This document shows, one piece after another, positions 1-8,015 of a stretch of 64,000 nt of DNA; the first letter of the stretch is position 1, and each line of letters begins with the position of its first letter. Source of the DNA: Gammaproteobacteria bacterium (GTDB lineage: Bacteria > Pseudomonadota > Gammaproteobacteria > Ga0077536); the NCBI GenBank assembly GCA_016209015.1, contig JACQWY010000012.1, positions 1-64,000 of the forward strand, given 5' to 3'. The position numbers and the translations under genes were made by a program. Below the pieces are notes generated by a model. It was given only the letters and a program-made list of their open reading frames with translations. It was not told the origin of the DNA and ran no database searches.

Positions 1-140
1 CAAGTTCAGAGCTTCCGGCGGCACAGGGATGTGCCGCCGTGAACAGTGGCGTAAGCCATTGTTCACGTAAGGTCGGCAAGAACCACGCTTCTTGCCGACC
101 GTGCTCTGAAAAGTCCAGGATGGACTTATTCAGAGCTTCC
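1..140. repeat. Multi-hairpin dispersed repeat, long form (left end cut by window)
   Basis: This is a run of consecutive inverted repeats with no gene in it. GGCGGCACA (17-25) pairs with 30-38. GTGAACAGTGG (39-49) pairs with 56-66 with one G-T wobble. GGTCGGCAAGAA (71-82) pairs perfectly with 89-100. GCTCTGAA plus AAGTCCA (103-117) pairs with 121-136 around the loop GGA with one bulge. The first bases, GTTCAGAGC, look like the right half of another hairpin that begins before the window. A second long copy lies at 33632-33775, and short copies lie at 31252, 34552 and 48479. No transposase is nearby. It could be a REP/MITE-like element, a structured RNA or a boundary hairpin cluster; the family name is not known to me. 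Confidence 0.85.
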
Positions 141-176
141 TTAGGCTCCGGCGGACTCATTCGCCGGAGCACCTCC

Positions 177-575
177 ATGAGCGTCGAGCTCGCCGCCAGC
201 GCCACGCACTACGTCGGTCACATCGAGTTCACGATTGCGGAGAAATCACCGGAGCGCGTCGTCTCGCGCATGCCGGTCACGGACGGCATACGCAATCCCT
301 TCGGCACGGTGCATGCGGGTGCGGTGCTGTGGTTTGCGGACGTCACCGCGACGCTGCTCGCGATCCAGGCCGGCGAGGTGAAGCCCGACGGTTCCGGGTT
401 CCCCGTCGCCCTCAACCTGAACGCGAACCTGCTCGGCAACGTTCGCGAGGGCGAGCTCGTCGCGACTGCGACGTTCCTCCGTCGCGGCCGGCGCGTGAGC
501 GCGGTGCACACCGAAGTGCGCGGGCCGGACGGCAGGCTGCTCGTCGACGTCACGACGACGCACATGCCGGTGTAG
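177..575 (+). CDS. PaaI-type hotdog-fold thioesterase
   Basis: A 132-residue protein of the size and pattern of small single-domain hotdog acyl-CoA thioesterases. The core stretch NPFGTVHAGAVLWFADVTAT matches the family helix (HGG/HAG followed by a small-residue helix), and the end ADGRLLV-like strand (PDGRLLVDVTTTHMPV) closes the fold. Such enzymes hydrolyse acyl- or aryl-CoA thioesters in the cytoplasm. I chose the ATG at 177 because the open frame upstream (from 39) only translates the repeat element, and the family begins near this point. It stands alone behind the repeat, and no substrate can be inferred from neighbours. Confidence 0.8.
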   Translation: MSVELAASATHYVGHIEFTIAEKSPERVVSRMPVTDGIRNPFGTVHAGAVLWFADVTATLLAIQAGEVKPDGSGFPVALNLNANLLGNVREGELVATATFLRRGRRVSAVHTEVRGPDGRLLVDVTTTHMPV

Positions 576-684
576 CGCCGCTCTCGAGATTCGCCGCAGC
601 GGCGCAGGCCGCGACCGGTTCCCGTCAGACGGTGTCGCGCGGTGCCACCTGCTCGATGCCTCCCGCAAGGCATGGCGCGTCGCC

Positions 685-711
685 TAAAGTCCGACCCCTG
701 AGGGCCGCAAA
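685..711 (+). promoter_or_regulatory. Sigma-28-like promoter candidate upstream of the chemoreceptor
   Basis: TAAAGTCC, then 11 bases, then GCCGCAAA, compared with the flagellar sigma-28 consensus TAAAGTTT-N11-GCCGATAA: 6 of 8 matches in each box with the exact spacer. It lies about 310 bases before the chemoreceptor start, with an inverted repeat (783-859) in between, so the leader would be long. The 576-1018 interval otherwise holds no gene that I can see. Confidence 0.35.
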
Positions 712-782
712 CCCGGATGCGCGTGTCCTCCGCGACACGGCACATCGGGGCACCCCGCCTTGCGTACTCCGAAGGCGGGAAA

Positions 783-859
783 TGGGGTCAGGTTCGATTT
801 CGCGGGCAGCGCCCCGGGCACGAGCCACCGTGTCGGCCGCGAAATCGAACCTGACCCCA
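783..859. repeat. GGGGTCAG-type perfect inverted repeat
   Basis: A 23-base left arm starting TGGGGTCAGGTTCGATTTCG (783-805) is exactly complementary to the right arm at 837-859, separated by 31 bases. Related GGGGTCAG hairpins occur at 56706-56784. Similar GGGGTCAG palindromes are common in proteobacterial genomes and are often associated with REP-associated Y1 (IS200-like) transposases; no such transposase is in this window. Confidence 0.85.
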
Positions 860-1018
860 ATTCCCTCTACGCGCCTTTCATGATGGCGGGCGCTGCACGA
901 ACTTCTTGACCGTCGGGTCGAATGTGACGAAAAACGAGGAGAGCCCGGAGGCGGGCCGCTCGCCAGCCGATCACCCGATCCTCGACCTTCCGGGCGGAAC
1001 GACGTAAGGAGAACGACC

Positions 1019-2647
1019 ATGACGGTTGCACAACGCGTGGCCATGCTGATCGGCGTCGCGATCGCGGCACTGCTCGGACTCGGAGGCGTCGGCTACTTCC
1101 AGATGCACAAGGTGTTCGCGGAGGCGGATTTCGCCGGCGAGGTCACCGTTCCGGCGCTGCATGCCATCGGCAACATGAACGATGCGGCGGCGACGACGCG
1201 CGTCGAAGTCCGCAGCCATCTGCTCGCGAGCGACGCTGCGAGATACGAGGAAGTCGAGAAAGCGATCGCGAGCCAGCGTGCGCAGCTCGACGCCGCCGCC
1301 AGGGCCTACGAGAAGCTCATCCGCAGCGACGCGGAACGCAAGCTGTTCGACGAGGTCGTGGCCCGGTACGCCGAGGCCGTCAGCGAACAGGATCAGGCCA
1401 TCGCGCTCTCGAAACAGAACAAGAAGGCGGAAGCGCTCGCCGTGCTCGCCCAGAAGCGCGGCGCGAAGTTCATGCAGGCGATCGACACGCTGATCGCGAG
1501 CGACATGAAAAGCGCCGCAGAGACCTCGAAGCAGGCCGACGAGACGCTGGCCGCGTCGACGATCGAATTCGGGATCATCATCGCGGTCGCTTCCGCGCTC
1601 GTGACGGTCCTTGGTTTCTTCATGGTCCGCGCGCTCGTCCGCCAGCTCGGCGGTGAGCCCGCCTACGCCGCGGACATCGCGAAGCGCATCGCCGCCGGTG
1701 ACCTCACGGTCGCGGTCGCGACGCGCCCGCAGGACGACGAGAGCATGCTGTTCGCCCTGAAGGTCATGACCGAGAAGCTCGCGGTGACGATCACCGACGT
1801 GCGCTCCGCCGCGGACACTCTCGCGAGCGCATCCGAAGAAGTGAGCGCGACCGCGCAATCGCTGTCGCAGGCGACCTCGGAACAGGCCGCGGCGGTAGAG
1901 GCGTCCTCGGCGTCGGTCGAGGAGATGTCGGCGTCGATCAGGCAGAACAGCGAGAACGCACGCATCACCGACGCCATGGCCGCGGACGCCGCGCGCGAGA
2001 CGCAGGCCGGTGGCGAGGCGGTGCGCAGAACGGTCGCCGCGATGCGCGCGATCGCTTCGAAGATTTCGATCGTCGACGACATCGCCCACCAGACGAACCT
2101 GCTCGCCCTGAACGCCGCGATCGAAGCGGCGCGTGCCGGCGCGCACGGCCGCGGCTTCGCGGTCGTCGCCGCGGAGGTCCGCAATCTCGCGGAGCGCAGC
2201 CAGGTCGCCGCCCAGGAGATCAGCACCGTCGCGAACGAGTCGGTGACCGTCGCCGAGCAGGCCGGACAACTGCTCGGGCGCATCGTGCCGGCGATTCAGA
2301 AGACTTCCGAGCTCGTGCAGGAGATTCTCGCGGCTTCGAACGAACAGTCGAGCGGCGCCGCGCAGATCGACACCGCCATGGCGCAGGTCAACGAGACGAC
2401 CCGGCAGGGCGCGTCCGCGTCCGAGGAGCTCGCGGCGACCGCCGAGGAGATGAGTGCTCAGGCGCAGCGGCTGCAGGAGCTCGTCGGCTTCTTCGAAGTC
2501 GGCAACCGGGGTGCCGGCGGCAGGAGCGCGGCGCCTGTGGTGGCCCCGGCCAAACCGTCGTCCGAGGGGCGCAAGCGCGCTGCCGTGCCGCCGGTCGACG
2601 GCGACGGGCCGCGCGCAGCGGCGGATTCGGAGTTCGTCCGCTTCTGA
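1019..2647 (+). CDS. Methyl-accepting chemotaxis protein
   Basis: A 542-residue transmembrane chemoreceptor. Membrane segments are at about 7-27 and 184-205, enclosing a mainly helical periplasmic domain of the four-helix-bundle type (about 30-180). A HAMP domain follows at about 206-258, then a long coiled-coil signalling domain whose hairpin tip (351-386, with [18 protein letters not shown]) is the conserved CheA/CheW contact region. The last residues, EFVRF after a disordered Ala/Pro tail, resemble the C-terminal pentapeptide that tethers CheR in some receptors, but with Phe where Trp is usual. The ATG has an AAGGAG ribosome-binding site. A strong hairpin follows, so it is probably transcribed alone. 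The ligand is unknown. Confidence 0.95.
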   Translation: MTVAQRVAMLIGVAIAALLGLGGVGYFQMHKVFAEADFAGEVTVPALHAIGNMNDAAATTRVEVRSHLLASDAARYEEVEKAIASQRAQLDAAARAYEKLIRSDAERKLFDEVVARYAEAVSEQDQAIALSKQNKKAEALAVLAQKRGAKFMQAIDTLIASDMKSAAETSKQADETLAASTIEFGIIIAVASALVTVLGFFMVRALVRQLGGEPAYAADIAKRIAAGDLTVAVATRPQDDESMLFALKVMTEKLAVTITDVRSAADTLASASEEVSATAQSLSQATSEQAAAVEASSASVEEMSASIRQNSENARITDAMAADAARETQAGGEAVRRTVAAMRAIASKISIVDDIAHQTNLLALNAAIEAARAGAHGRGFAVVAAEVRNLAERSQVAAQEISTVANESVTVAEQAGQLLGRIVPAIQKTSELVQEILAASNEQSSGAAQIDTAMAQVNETTRQGASASEELAATAEEMSAQAQRLQELVGFFEVGNRGAGGRSAAPVVAPAKPSSEGRKRAAVPPVDGDGPRAAADSEFVRF

Positions 2648-2667
2648 CGATGGCCGTCCTTCCTTCC

Positions 2668-2699
2668 CTCGTGCCGGCGTCCCGGGATGCCGGCACGAG
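2668..2699. terminator. Hairpin terminator after the chemoreceptor
   Basis: CTCGTGCCGGC (2668-2678) pairs perfectly with 2689-2699 around a 10-base loop, 20 bases after the stop codon. There is no U-tract, which is usual in this GC-rich sequence. Confidence 0.6.
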
Positions 2700-2923
2700 C
2701 GCCGTATCGGCTCTGCCCAATTCAAACCTGGACCAAGTCGGTGTAACCTCTCATCTGCTCCGGGACGTTCCAGAATCTTTCGGCGTCGGGATGACGTCAG
2801 TTATCCAGGGATGACGATTATTGCCGCGGGGTCCGCGGCGCCGGATTTCGCAGCAGTCGCACGAGTGCTGTGGTGGTCGGAAGTGTCGTCACGAATCGCA
2901 CGCATCGCGTCGGAGGAAGTGGA

Positions 2924-3889
2924 TTGAACACCGAACTCAAGAGCGGCAGCCTCGCCGGCGCCACCGCGGTCGCCCGGAATCGAGTCGTGGACGAGCGCCT
3001 GCTCTCCATCAGCGCCGTGGCGATCGAGACCGGCCTCAGCAAGGAAACGCTCCGCAAGTGGGAGGACCGCTACGGCTTCCCGCAGCCGGAGCGCCGCGCC
3101 GCCGGACGCCGGCTCTACCCCCTGTGGCAGGTCGCCCAGCTCTTCGAAATCAAGCGCCGCCTCGATGCGGGCGCCCGACCTGCCGAGGTCGTCCCCGATC
3201 TCTGGCGCAAGGCCGGCTCCCCTCCCGAGGACGTGGCTCCGGCGCCGCGTGCGCCCCGTGCGCCGATCGTCACGGAGGCCGTGGCGCTGCTGCAGGATGG
3301 TGACCACGAGGCGCTGCGCGCGCTGCTCGATCGCGAGCACGCCGCCACCGGCATGCGGAGCTTCCTCATCGAGACGGTCGCGACTTTGTGCCGCGGCGTC
3401 GGCGAGGCGTGGCACGACGGCGATCTGCGCGTGCATCAGGAGCACCTGTTCTCCGAGGTGCTCGGCCGCATGCTCGACGAGTCGACGCCGAGGGTCAGTG
3501 CCGGGACCGGCGCGCCGCGCGTGCTCCTGACCACCGTGCCCGGCGAGCTGCACACGCTGGGGCTGCGCATGGTGCGCGCACTCTTCGCCGATCTCGGCGC
3601 GTATTGCATCTACCTCGGGCCGCAGATTCCGCTCGCCGAGATTCCGGAGGCCGCCGCCCTGCATCGGACGTCGATCGTCGGCTTGTCCTTCAGCCACTAT
3701 TTCCCGCGCCGCCAGTTCGTGCCCGTGGTGCAGGAGCTGCGCGCGACCCTCCCGCCCGAGACCGCGCTCTGGCTCGGCGGGGGCGGAGCGCGGCGCGCCC
3801 GCCGGCTCGGCGGCGGCATGCGCGTGTTCGACAGTCTTCACGATGCCGGCGTCGCCCTCGAGACGCTGCGCGCCGGCACAGCGAAATGA
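2924..3889 (+). CDS. MerR-family regulator with B12-binding domain (CarH/LitR-like)
   Basis: A 321-residue transcription factor. Residues about 25-90 are a MerR winged helix (SKETLRKWEDRYGFP). Residues about 115-195 match the helical B12-binding half and about 198-315 the Rossmann B12-binding half. The light-sensing CarH residues are conserved at the same spacing: W163, V170, E173 and H174, like W131, V138, E141 and H142 of Thermus CarH. The E-x-H-x-x-G motif is GELHTLG with H210 as the likely cobalt ligand. The TTG at 2924 is chosen because GGAGGAAG sits 4-5 bases before it; a GTG at 2870 would add 18 unconserved residues. CarH-type proteins repress in the dark and release DNA in light. No carotenoid genes are beside it, so the target is unknown. 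Confidence 0.85.
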   Translation: MNTELKSGSLAGATAVARNRVVDERLLSISAVAIETGLSKETLRKWEDRYGFPQPERRAAGRRLYPLWQVAQLFEIKRRLDAGARPAEVVPDLWRKAGSPPEDVAPAPRAPRAPIVTEAVALLQDGDHEALRALLDREHAATGMRSFLIETVATLCRGVGEAWHDGDLRVHQEHLFSEVLGRMLDESTPRVSAGTGAPRVLLTTVPGELHTLGLRMVRALFADLGAYCIYLGPQIPLAEIPEAAALHRTSIVGLSFSHYFPRRQFVPVVQELRATLPPETALWLGGGGARRARRLGGGMRVFDSLHDAGVALETLRAGTAK

Positions 3890-3937
3890 ACCCACGCGGC
3901 CCCGCGCCTCCTACATGCGCCTCGCCGCCTGACCCGT

Positions 3938-3943
3938 TATAAT
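3938..3943 (+). promoter_or_regulatory. -10 box of the tRNA-Ser promoter
   Basis: A perfect TATAAT, 17 bases before the mature tRNA 5' end, is very conspicuous in this GC-rich region. A good -35 box is not evident. A GC-rich stretch follows, as at stringently controlled stable-RNA promoters. Confidence 0.6.
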
Positions 3944-3960
3944 CCCGCCCGCTGAACCCC

Positions 3961-4050
3961 GGAGAGGTGCCAGAGTGGTCGATCGGGGCTGACTCGAAAT
4001 CAGTTGAACGCGTGAGCGTTCCGGGGGTTCGAATCCCTCCCTCTCCGCCA
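3961..4050 (+). tRNA. tRNA-Ser (anticodon CGA)
   Basis: A 90-base type II tRNA with encoded CCA. The acceptor stem GGAGAGG pairs with CCTCTCC (4040-4046), the anticodon loop is CTCGAAA, there is a long variable arm, and the T-loop is TTCGAAT. It decodes UCG serine codons. There is no integrase or attachment-site duplication next to it. Confidence 0.97.
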
Positions 4051-4172
4051 ATTCCCAGCCGTTCCTCGACGCCGCCCGTGTTCCCGCCGGGTGCGCGGCG
4101 CGTCGGATTGCGGCACGCCGCAGGCACGCTGCGCCGCTGCCGCCTCCTGCGTATCGACCGCGAGGTGGCCCC

Positions 4173-5213
4173 ATGATCGAACTCCCGCCCGAACTCGATG
4201 CGCTCGAAGTCCTGGTCGTCGTCGACAACGAGACCGACACGCTCTCGAGCGTCGCCGAGGGCATCCCGCAGATCCCCGAGGCCGTGCATCTCGCGATGCG
4301 CCGGCCGCCGGTGCGCGTCCATGAGGGCCATGCCTGCCACGTGCTGTTCGATCAGCTCTGCTGCGCCTGTCACGGCCTGTCCGTGCTGCTCAGCGCGCGT
4401 CGCGGCGTCGAGACGCACCGCGTGCTGTTCGACGTCGGGCCTTATCCGCACGTCTGGCTCGAGAACGCCGGGCATCTCGACATCGACCTCGCGAGCATCG
4501 AGGCACTGTTCCTGTCGCACTGGCATTTCGATCACAGCGGCGGCTTCCCGCAGGTCGTGGCGGCGATCGCCGCGGCGCGCCGTGCCGCGGGCCATGCCGC
4601 GCCGCTCGTCGTCGATCTCCATCCCGATCGCCCCGATCAGCGCGGACTGATGGCCGCGAACGGCAGCCTCATGCTGCTGCCGGCGGAACCGGATTTCGCG
4701 GACATCGCCGCGGCCGGCGGCGCGATCGTCAAAGCCGCGGACGCTCACCTGCTCGGCGGCGGGTTCTTCTATGGCAGCGGCGCGATCCCGCGCGTGACGG
4801 CCTACGAGACCGGGCTCGCCGGCCACCATTCCTTCCGCGACGGCGTGCTCGAGGCCGACCCGTTGATCATGGACGAGCGCTTTCTGGCCGCCCGCGTGCG
4901 TGGGCGGGGCGTCAGCGTGTTCTCGGCGTGCTCGCACGCGGGCATCGTGAACGCCTGCCTCGGCGCCCAGGACGCGTTTCCGGACACCCCGATCGATCTC
5001 GTCCTCGGGGGCTATCACCTCGCCGGCCGGATCATGGAAATGCGCATCGAGGATACGGTGCGCGATCTCGGGCAGCGCGTGCGGCCGCGCATCGTGGCGC
5101 CGGGGCATTGCACCGGCTGGCGTGCGAAAGCCGCGCTCGCGCAGGCCTTCGCGCCGGCGCATTACGCCCCGAGCGTGGTCGGGAGTCTGTACCGGCTCGC
5201 CGCGCCGGCCTGA
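4173..5213 (+). CDS. Metallo-beta-lactamase-fold protein (COG1237-like)
   Basis: A 346-residue cytoplasmic protein with the metal-binding motif HWHFDH (H116, H118, D120, H121), followed by later histidines in CSHAG and PGHCTGW. The early LCCACHGLSVLL strand and the late GGYHL and PGHCTGW elements resemble the 7,8-dihydropterin-6-yl-methyl-4-(beta-D-ribofuranosyl)aminobenzene 5'-phosphate synthase-like group, although most bacterial members have no proven substrate. A cysteine cluster (LCCAC, about 62-66) lies beside the first strand. It lies convergent to the SulP gene and downstream of the tRNA, with no operon partner. Confidence 0.8.
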   Translation: MIELPPELDALEVLVVVDNETDTLSSVAEGIPQIPEAVHLAMRRPPVRVHEGHACHVLFDQLCCACHGLSVLLSARRGVETHRVLFDVGPYPHVWLENAGHLDIDLASIEALFLSHWHFDHSGGFPQVVAAIAAARRAAGHAAPLVVDLHPDRPDQRGLMAANGSLMLLPAEPDFADIAAAGGAIVKAADAHLLGGGFFYGSGAIPRVTAYETGLAGHHSFRDGVLEADPLIMDERFLAARVRGRGVSVFSACSHAGIVNACLGAQDAFPDTPIDLVLGGYHLAGRIMEMRIEDTVRDLGQRVRPRIVAPGHCTGWRAKAALAQAFAPAHYAPSVVGSLYRLAAPA

Positions 5214-5257
5214 CCGGCGCCGCGGCCCGCGCCGCGATCGTCGACGCGTAATTTCGT

Positions 5258-7468
5258 TCAGGCCTCGCGCAGAGCCTGCAGCTCGCCGTCGGCGTGGCGG
5301 AGGCGCAGCGCGATGGAATGCGCCATCGAGGCGAAGAAGTGCTGGGCGAGGCGCGGATGGAGCTTCGCCACCTCGTCGAAGCGCTGCCTGGAGATGACGA
5401 ACAAGTCCGTCACGCGTTCGGCGATCGCATCCGCCGAACGCTGGCCGCGATCCAGGAAGGCGAGATCGCCGAAGAAATCCCCGCGGCCGAACGTCGCGAT
5501 GTGGAACTCGCTCGCGCCCCCGGCTTTCAGCAGCACGCGGACGCTGCCGCGACGCACGAAGAACAGCTCGTCGCTCATCTCGCCCTGGCGGAATATCGCC
5601 TCGCCCGGCTCGCAGTGCCGCTCCTCGACGCAGGCGGCGAACGCCTGCAGCGTTTCCTCCTTGCGGCCCGCGACGAAATCGAAATCCCGGAGCTCGAGGG
5701 GAATTTCGTCCGCGCTCTCGCCGTGGCCCGCTTCCGCGAGGAGCTGATCCTCGACTGCTTCGAGGGCGTCCGAGAGCTGGGGATAGATGCGGATGTGGTG
5801 TTCCGGCTTCACGAGGCCGACTTCGTCGAAATACGCGTTCAGATCCTCGCCGCTCGGCAGCGTCTTCGGCAGATCGCTGAAGATGAGCTCGCCGCCGCGC
5901 TCGCCGAGCTGCGCCTGCATCTGCTCGAGAATGTGCACCGCCGTGAAATCCACGCCGCGTACCCGCCGCATGTCGAGGATGACGAAGCGGCGCGACTCGA
6001 GATCCGCGGCGAGCTGGGTCAGGAGCTGATCCGTGGTGCCGAAGAAGAGCGTGCCCTCGAGCTCGCAGACGACGGCTTCGTGACCGCGCTGCTCGAGGAT
6101 CGCCATGTCCTCGGGCAGACGCTTCTGGCGCGAGGATACCTGGTTGCCGTAGACCTTGCGGTGGATGACCGTGCGGCGCGTCTGCTCGCGGATGAACAGC
6201 ACGATCGCGAGCGCGATGCCGACGCCGGAGGCGGTGATGAGGCCGATGCCGACCGCGACCGCGATGACGGCCGCGATCACGACGAAGTCGAGTATCGTCG
6301 ATTTCTGCTTCAGGAGCCTGACGCTGCTCCAGTCGAACATGCGGACCGCGACGACGATGAGGATCCCGGACAGCGCCGCGATCGGCGCCCAGGCCACGAG
6401 GCGGCCGAGCAGCAGGAACGCGAGCAGCACGAACACGCCTTCGAGAATGCTGGAGGCGCGCGTCCGGCCGCCGCTCGCGATGTTCACGAGCGTCGCACCC
6501 GAGGTCCCCGCCCCCGGCATGCCGCCGAGGCAGGCCGAGGCGAGGTTCGCGAGGCCCTGGCCGATGATTTCGCGGTTCGAATCGTGGCGGCTGCGCGTCA
6601 TCGCATCGACCACCACGCAGGTCTTCAGGGTGTCGATGGACAGCAGGACGGAGAGCGTCAGCGCCGGCATGGCGATGCGCGTGAAGTCCGCGAGCTCGAG
6701 GCTCGCGAGTCCCGACCAGCGGCTCGCGAAACCGGCGGCGATCGCAGTCGCCGAGGCGCCGATGGGCCCGATGACGAGCGGGTTGCCCGCGAGCTCGCGC
6801 AGGGCGGGATCGAGGAAGCCCAAGCCGAAGTAGCCGAGCACGCCGGCGCCGAGCCCGAGGATCGCGGCCGGGACGCGGCGCGTGACGCGCGGCGCGAGCG
6901 CCATGACGAGGATCGCCGCCGCGCCGACGACGAGCGCCTGCCAGCGCCAGAGCGCGGGGTCCATGAGCCCTGCGGAGAGGTGCATGCCTTTCGGCAGGCC
7001 GAACAGCCCCGGCAACTGCTTGAGGAAGATGACCACGCCGACACCGCTCAGATAGCCGGTCACGACGGGGTAGGGGATGTACTTGATGAGCGTCCCGCCG
7101 CCGAGCAGGCCGTAGACGATCTGCAGTCCCGCGGACATCACCGCGGTCAGGGCCATCAGCACGAGCGCGTGTGCCGGGTCGGCGCCACCGCCGTTGCTCA
7201 TCAGCTCCATCGCGAGCGCGCCCATCACCGCCGCGGCGGGCGCACAGGGCGCGGAGATGAGGCGGTCCGTGCCGCCGAAGATCGGCGCCACGATGCCGAG
7301 AGCGGTCGCGCCGAGGATGCCCGCCACCGCGCCCTGCGCCGCAGCGCTCGCGCCGAACGGTGTGTAGACCGCAACGCCGAACGCGATGGACGCGGGCAGG
7401 GCGACGAGCATAGAGGCGAGCGCGCCCCAGAGGTCGTTCACGAACGCGTTCGATTTTTCCGTGCTCAC
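5258..7468 (-). CDS. SulP-family anion transporter with STAS and cyclic-nucleotide-binding domains
   Basis: A 736-residue inner-membrane protein. About 430 residues form the SulP membrane domain (about 12-14 helices, rich in Gly/Ala repeats such as FGVAVYTPFG). A STAS domain follows (about 455-560, including LDMRRVRGVDFTAVHILEQM). The C-terminus is a cNMP-binding fold (about 600-715, with PGEAIFRQGEMSDELFFVRR and GRGDFFGDLAFLDRG). SulP proteins move sulfate, bicarbonate or dicarboxylates. The extra domain suggests gating by a nucleotide, but the canonical cAMP-contacting GExxLxxxxxRxA loop is only partly kept (GDLAFLDRGQRSADA), so ligand binding is uncertain. The start is a GTG, with an FNR-like site about 66 bases upstream. 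Confidence 0.9.
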   Translation of the reverse strand: MSTEKSNAFVNDLWGALASMLVALPASIAFGVAVYTPFGASAAAQGAVAGILGATALGIVAPIFGGTDRLISAPCAPAAAVMGALAMELMSNGGGADPAHALVLMALTAVMSAGLQIVYGLLGGGTLIKYIPYPVVTGYLSGVGVVIFLKQLPGLFGLPKGMHLSAGLMDPALWRWQALVVGAAAILVMALAPRVTRRVPAAILGLGAGVLGYFGLGFLDPALRELAGNPLVIGPIGASATAIAAGFASRWSGLASLELADFTRIAMPALTLSVLLSIDTLKTCVVVDAMTRSRHDSNREIIGQGLANLASACLGGMPGAGTSGATLVNIASGGRTRASSILEGVFVLLAFLLLGRLVAWAPIAALSGILIVVAVRMFDWSSVRLLKQKSTILDFVVIAAVIAVAVGIGLITASGVGIALAIVLFIREQTRRTVIHRKVYGNQVSSRQKRLPEDMAILEQRGHEAVVCELEGTLFFGTTDQLLTQLAADLESRRFVILDMRRVRGVDFTAVHILEQMQAQLGERGGELIFSDLPKTLPSGEDLNAYFDEVGLVKPEHHIRIYPQLSDALEAVEDQLLAEAGHGESADEIPLELRDFDFVAGRKEETLQAFAACVEERHCEPGEAIFRQGEMSDELFFVRRGSVRVLLKAGGASEFHIATFGRGDFFGDLAFLDRGQRSADAIAERVTDLFVISRQRFDEVAKLHPRLAQHFFASMAHSIALRLRHADGELQALREA

Positions 7469-7533
7469 CGGCGGACTCGTCTATGGATGGCGGGGTGCCA
7501 CGATCGACCATAGCGTAGCCCGCCGCGCCAGCG

Positions 7534-7547
7534 CTGACGCAGGTCAA
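7534..7547. promoter_or_regulatory. FNR/Crp-family-like operator
   Basis: CTGACGCAGGTCAA is one mismatch from the dyad TTGAC-N4-GTCAA recognised by FNR/ANR/DNR-type regulators. It lies about 66-79 bases upstream of the SulP start codon, a typical activator distance. A second, perfect dyad is at 43847. Confidence 0.4.
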
Positions 7548-7565
7548 TGCGTCCGACGCGACCGT

Positions 7566-7706
7566 TCAGAGCGCCTGGAACTCGTCACGGCAGCGACTCT
7601 TGCGCTTCGCCCGACACATCGCGCGGTCCGCGTGGCGGAACAGTTCGACCGGTTCGGCGCCGTATGCCGGACCGACCGCGATGCCGATGCCCGCGAACCG
7701 GGACAA
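7566..7706 (-). pseudogene. Relic of a GGDEF domain C-terminus
   Basis: The minus strand reads FAGIGIAVGPAYGAEPVELF and then RHADRAMCRAKRKSRCRDEF before a stop. This is the last strand and helix of a diguanylate cyclase domain (normally ..ADRAMYRAKRxGR..). A TGA at 7707-7709 closes the frame upstream, and no GGDEF motif or start is present, so only about 45 residues survive. It is a gene remnant, not a working cyclase. Confidence 0.65.
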
Positions 7707-7930
7707 TCACGCTCGGCCATCTGCGCGCGGAGGGCTGGCTGTCGGCGGGCATCGACACGTGGCGCGCAGCGCTCCTCGGCGGCGGCGTGCTGTGGTCCGT
7801 CTGGCTCGGCGCGCGCATCGTCGCCGGCTCGCCCGCACCGGCACTGCGCCGTGCCGCGGCCTTCGCATGCTACCTCGCACCGGTCGCGCTCGCGGCGTCG
7901 AGCTGGCTCACGATGTTCCGCAGGTGGTGA
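7707..7930 (+). pseudogene. Fragment of an unidentified membrane protein
   Basis: The plus strand reads a plausible protein end with one or two hydrophobic helices (WRAALLGGGVLWSVWLGARI and AAAFACYLAPVALAASSWLT, ending MFRRW). It abuts the GGDEF relic at 7706 and has no convincing start or ribosome-binding site; the frame runs back to 7547 only as unlikely Arg/Pro-rich sequence. I read it as the 3' end of a gene truncated at a rearrangement. The family is not recognised. It could be a real small membrane protein. Confidence 0.35.
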
Positions 7931-7940
7931 GCCCCGGCTG

Positions 7941-7965
7941 CTGCGCCGCTGCAGCAGCGGCGCAG
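7941..7965. promoter_or_regulatory. Long palindrome, candidate upstream activator site
   Basis: CTGCGCCGCTG and its exact complement are separated by CAG. It lies about 75-100 bases before the predicted transcription start of the sigma-54 promoter at 8016, where enhancer-binding proteins normally bind. The activator itself is encoded at 13005. The palindrome could instead be a terminator for the fragment before it. Confidence 0.4.
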
Positions 7966-8015
7966 CGGCGCAACGGGAGGCCCGCACGGCGCCGCGAATT
8001 CGGGCGCTGTCGCCT

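Noticed and set aside
3961-4050. Integration site at the tRNA gene
   Set aside because: No integrase, no repeated tRNA end, and no change in gene content suggesting an island.
5294-7513. 739-codon plus-strand frame over SulP
   Set aside because: Composition shadow with repetitive Asp/Arg/Glu runs and no domain.
3690-7547. Long minus-strand frames over the MBL and SulP genes
   Set aside because: They are frame shadows; the SulP frame has complete family motifs.
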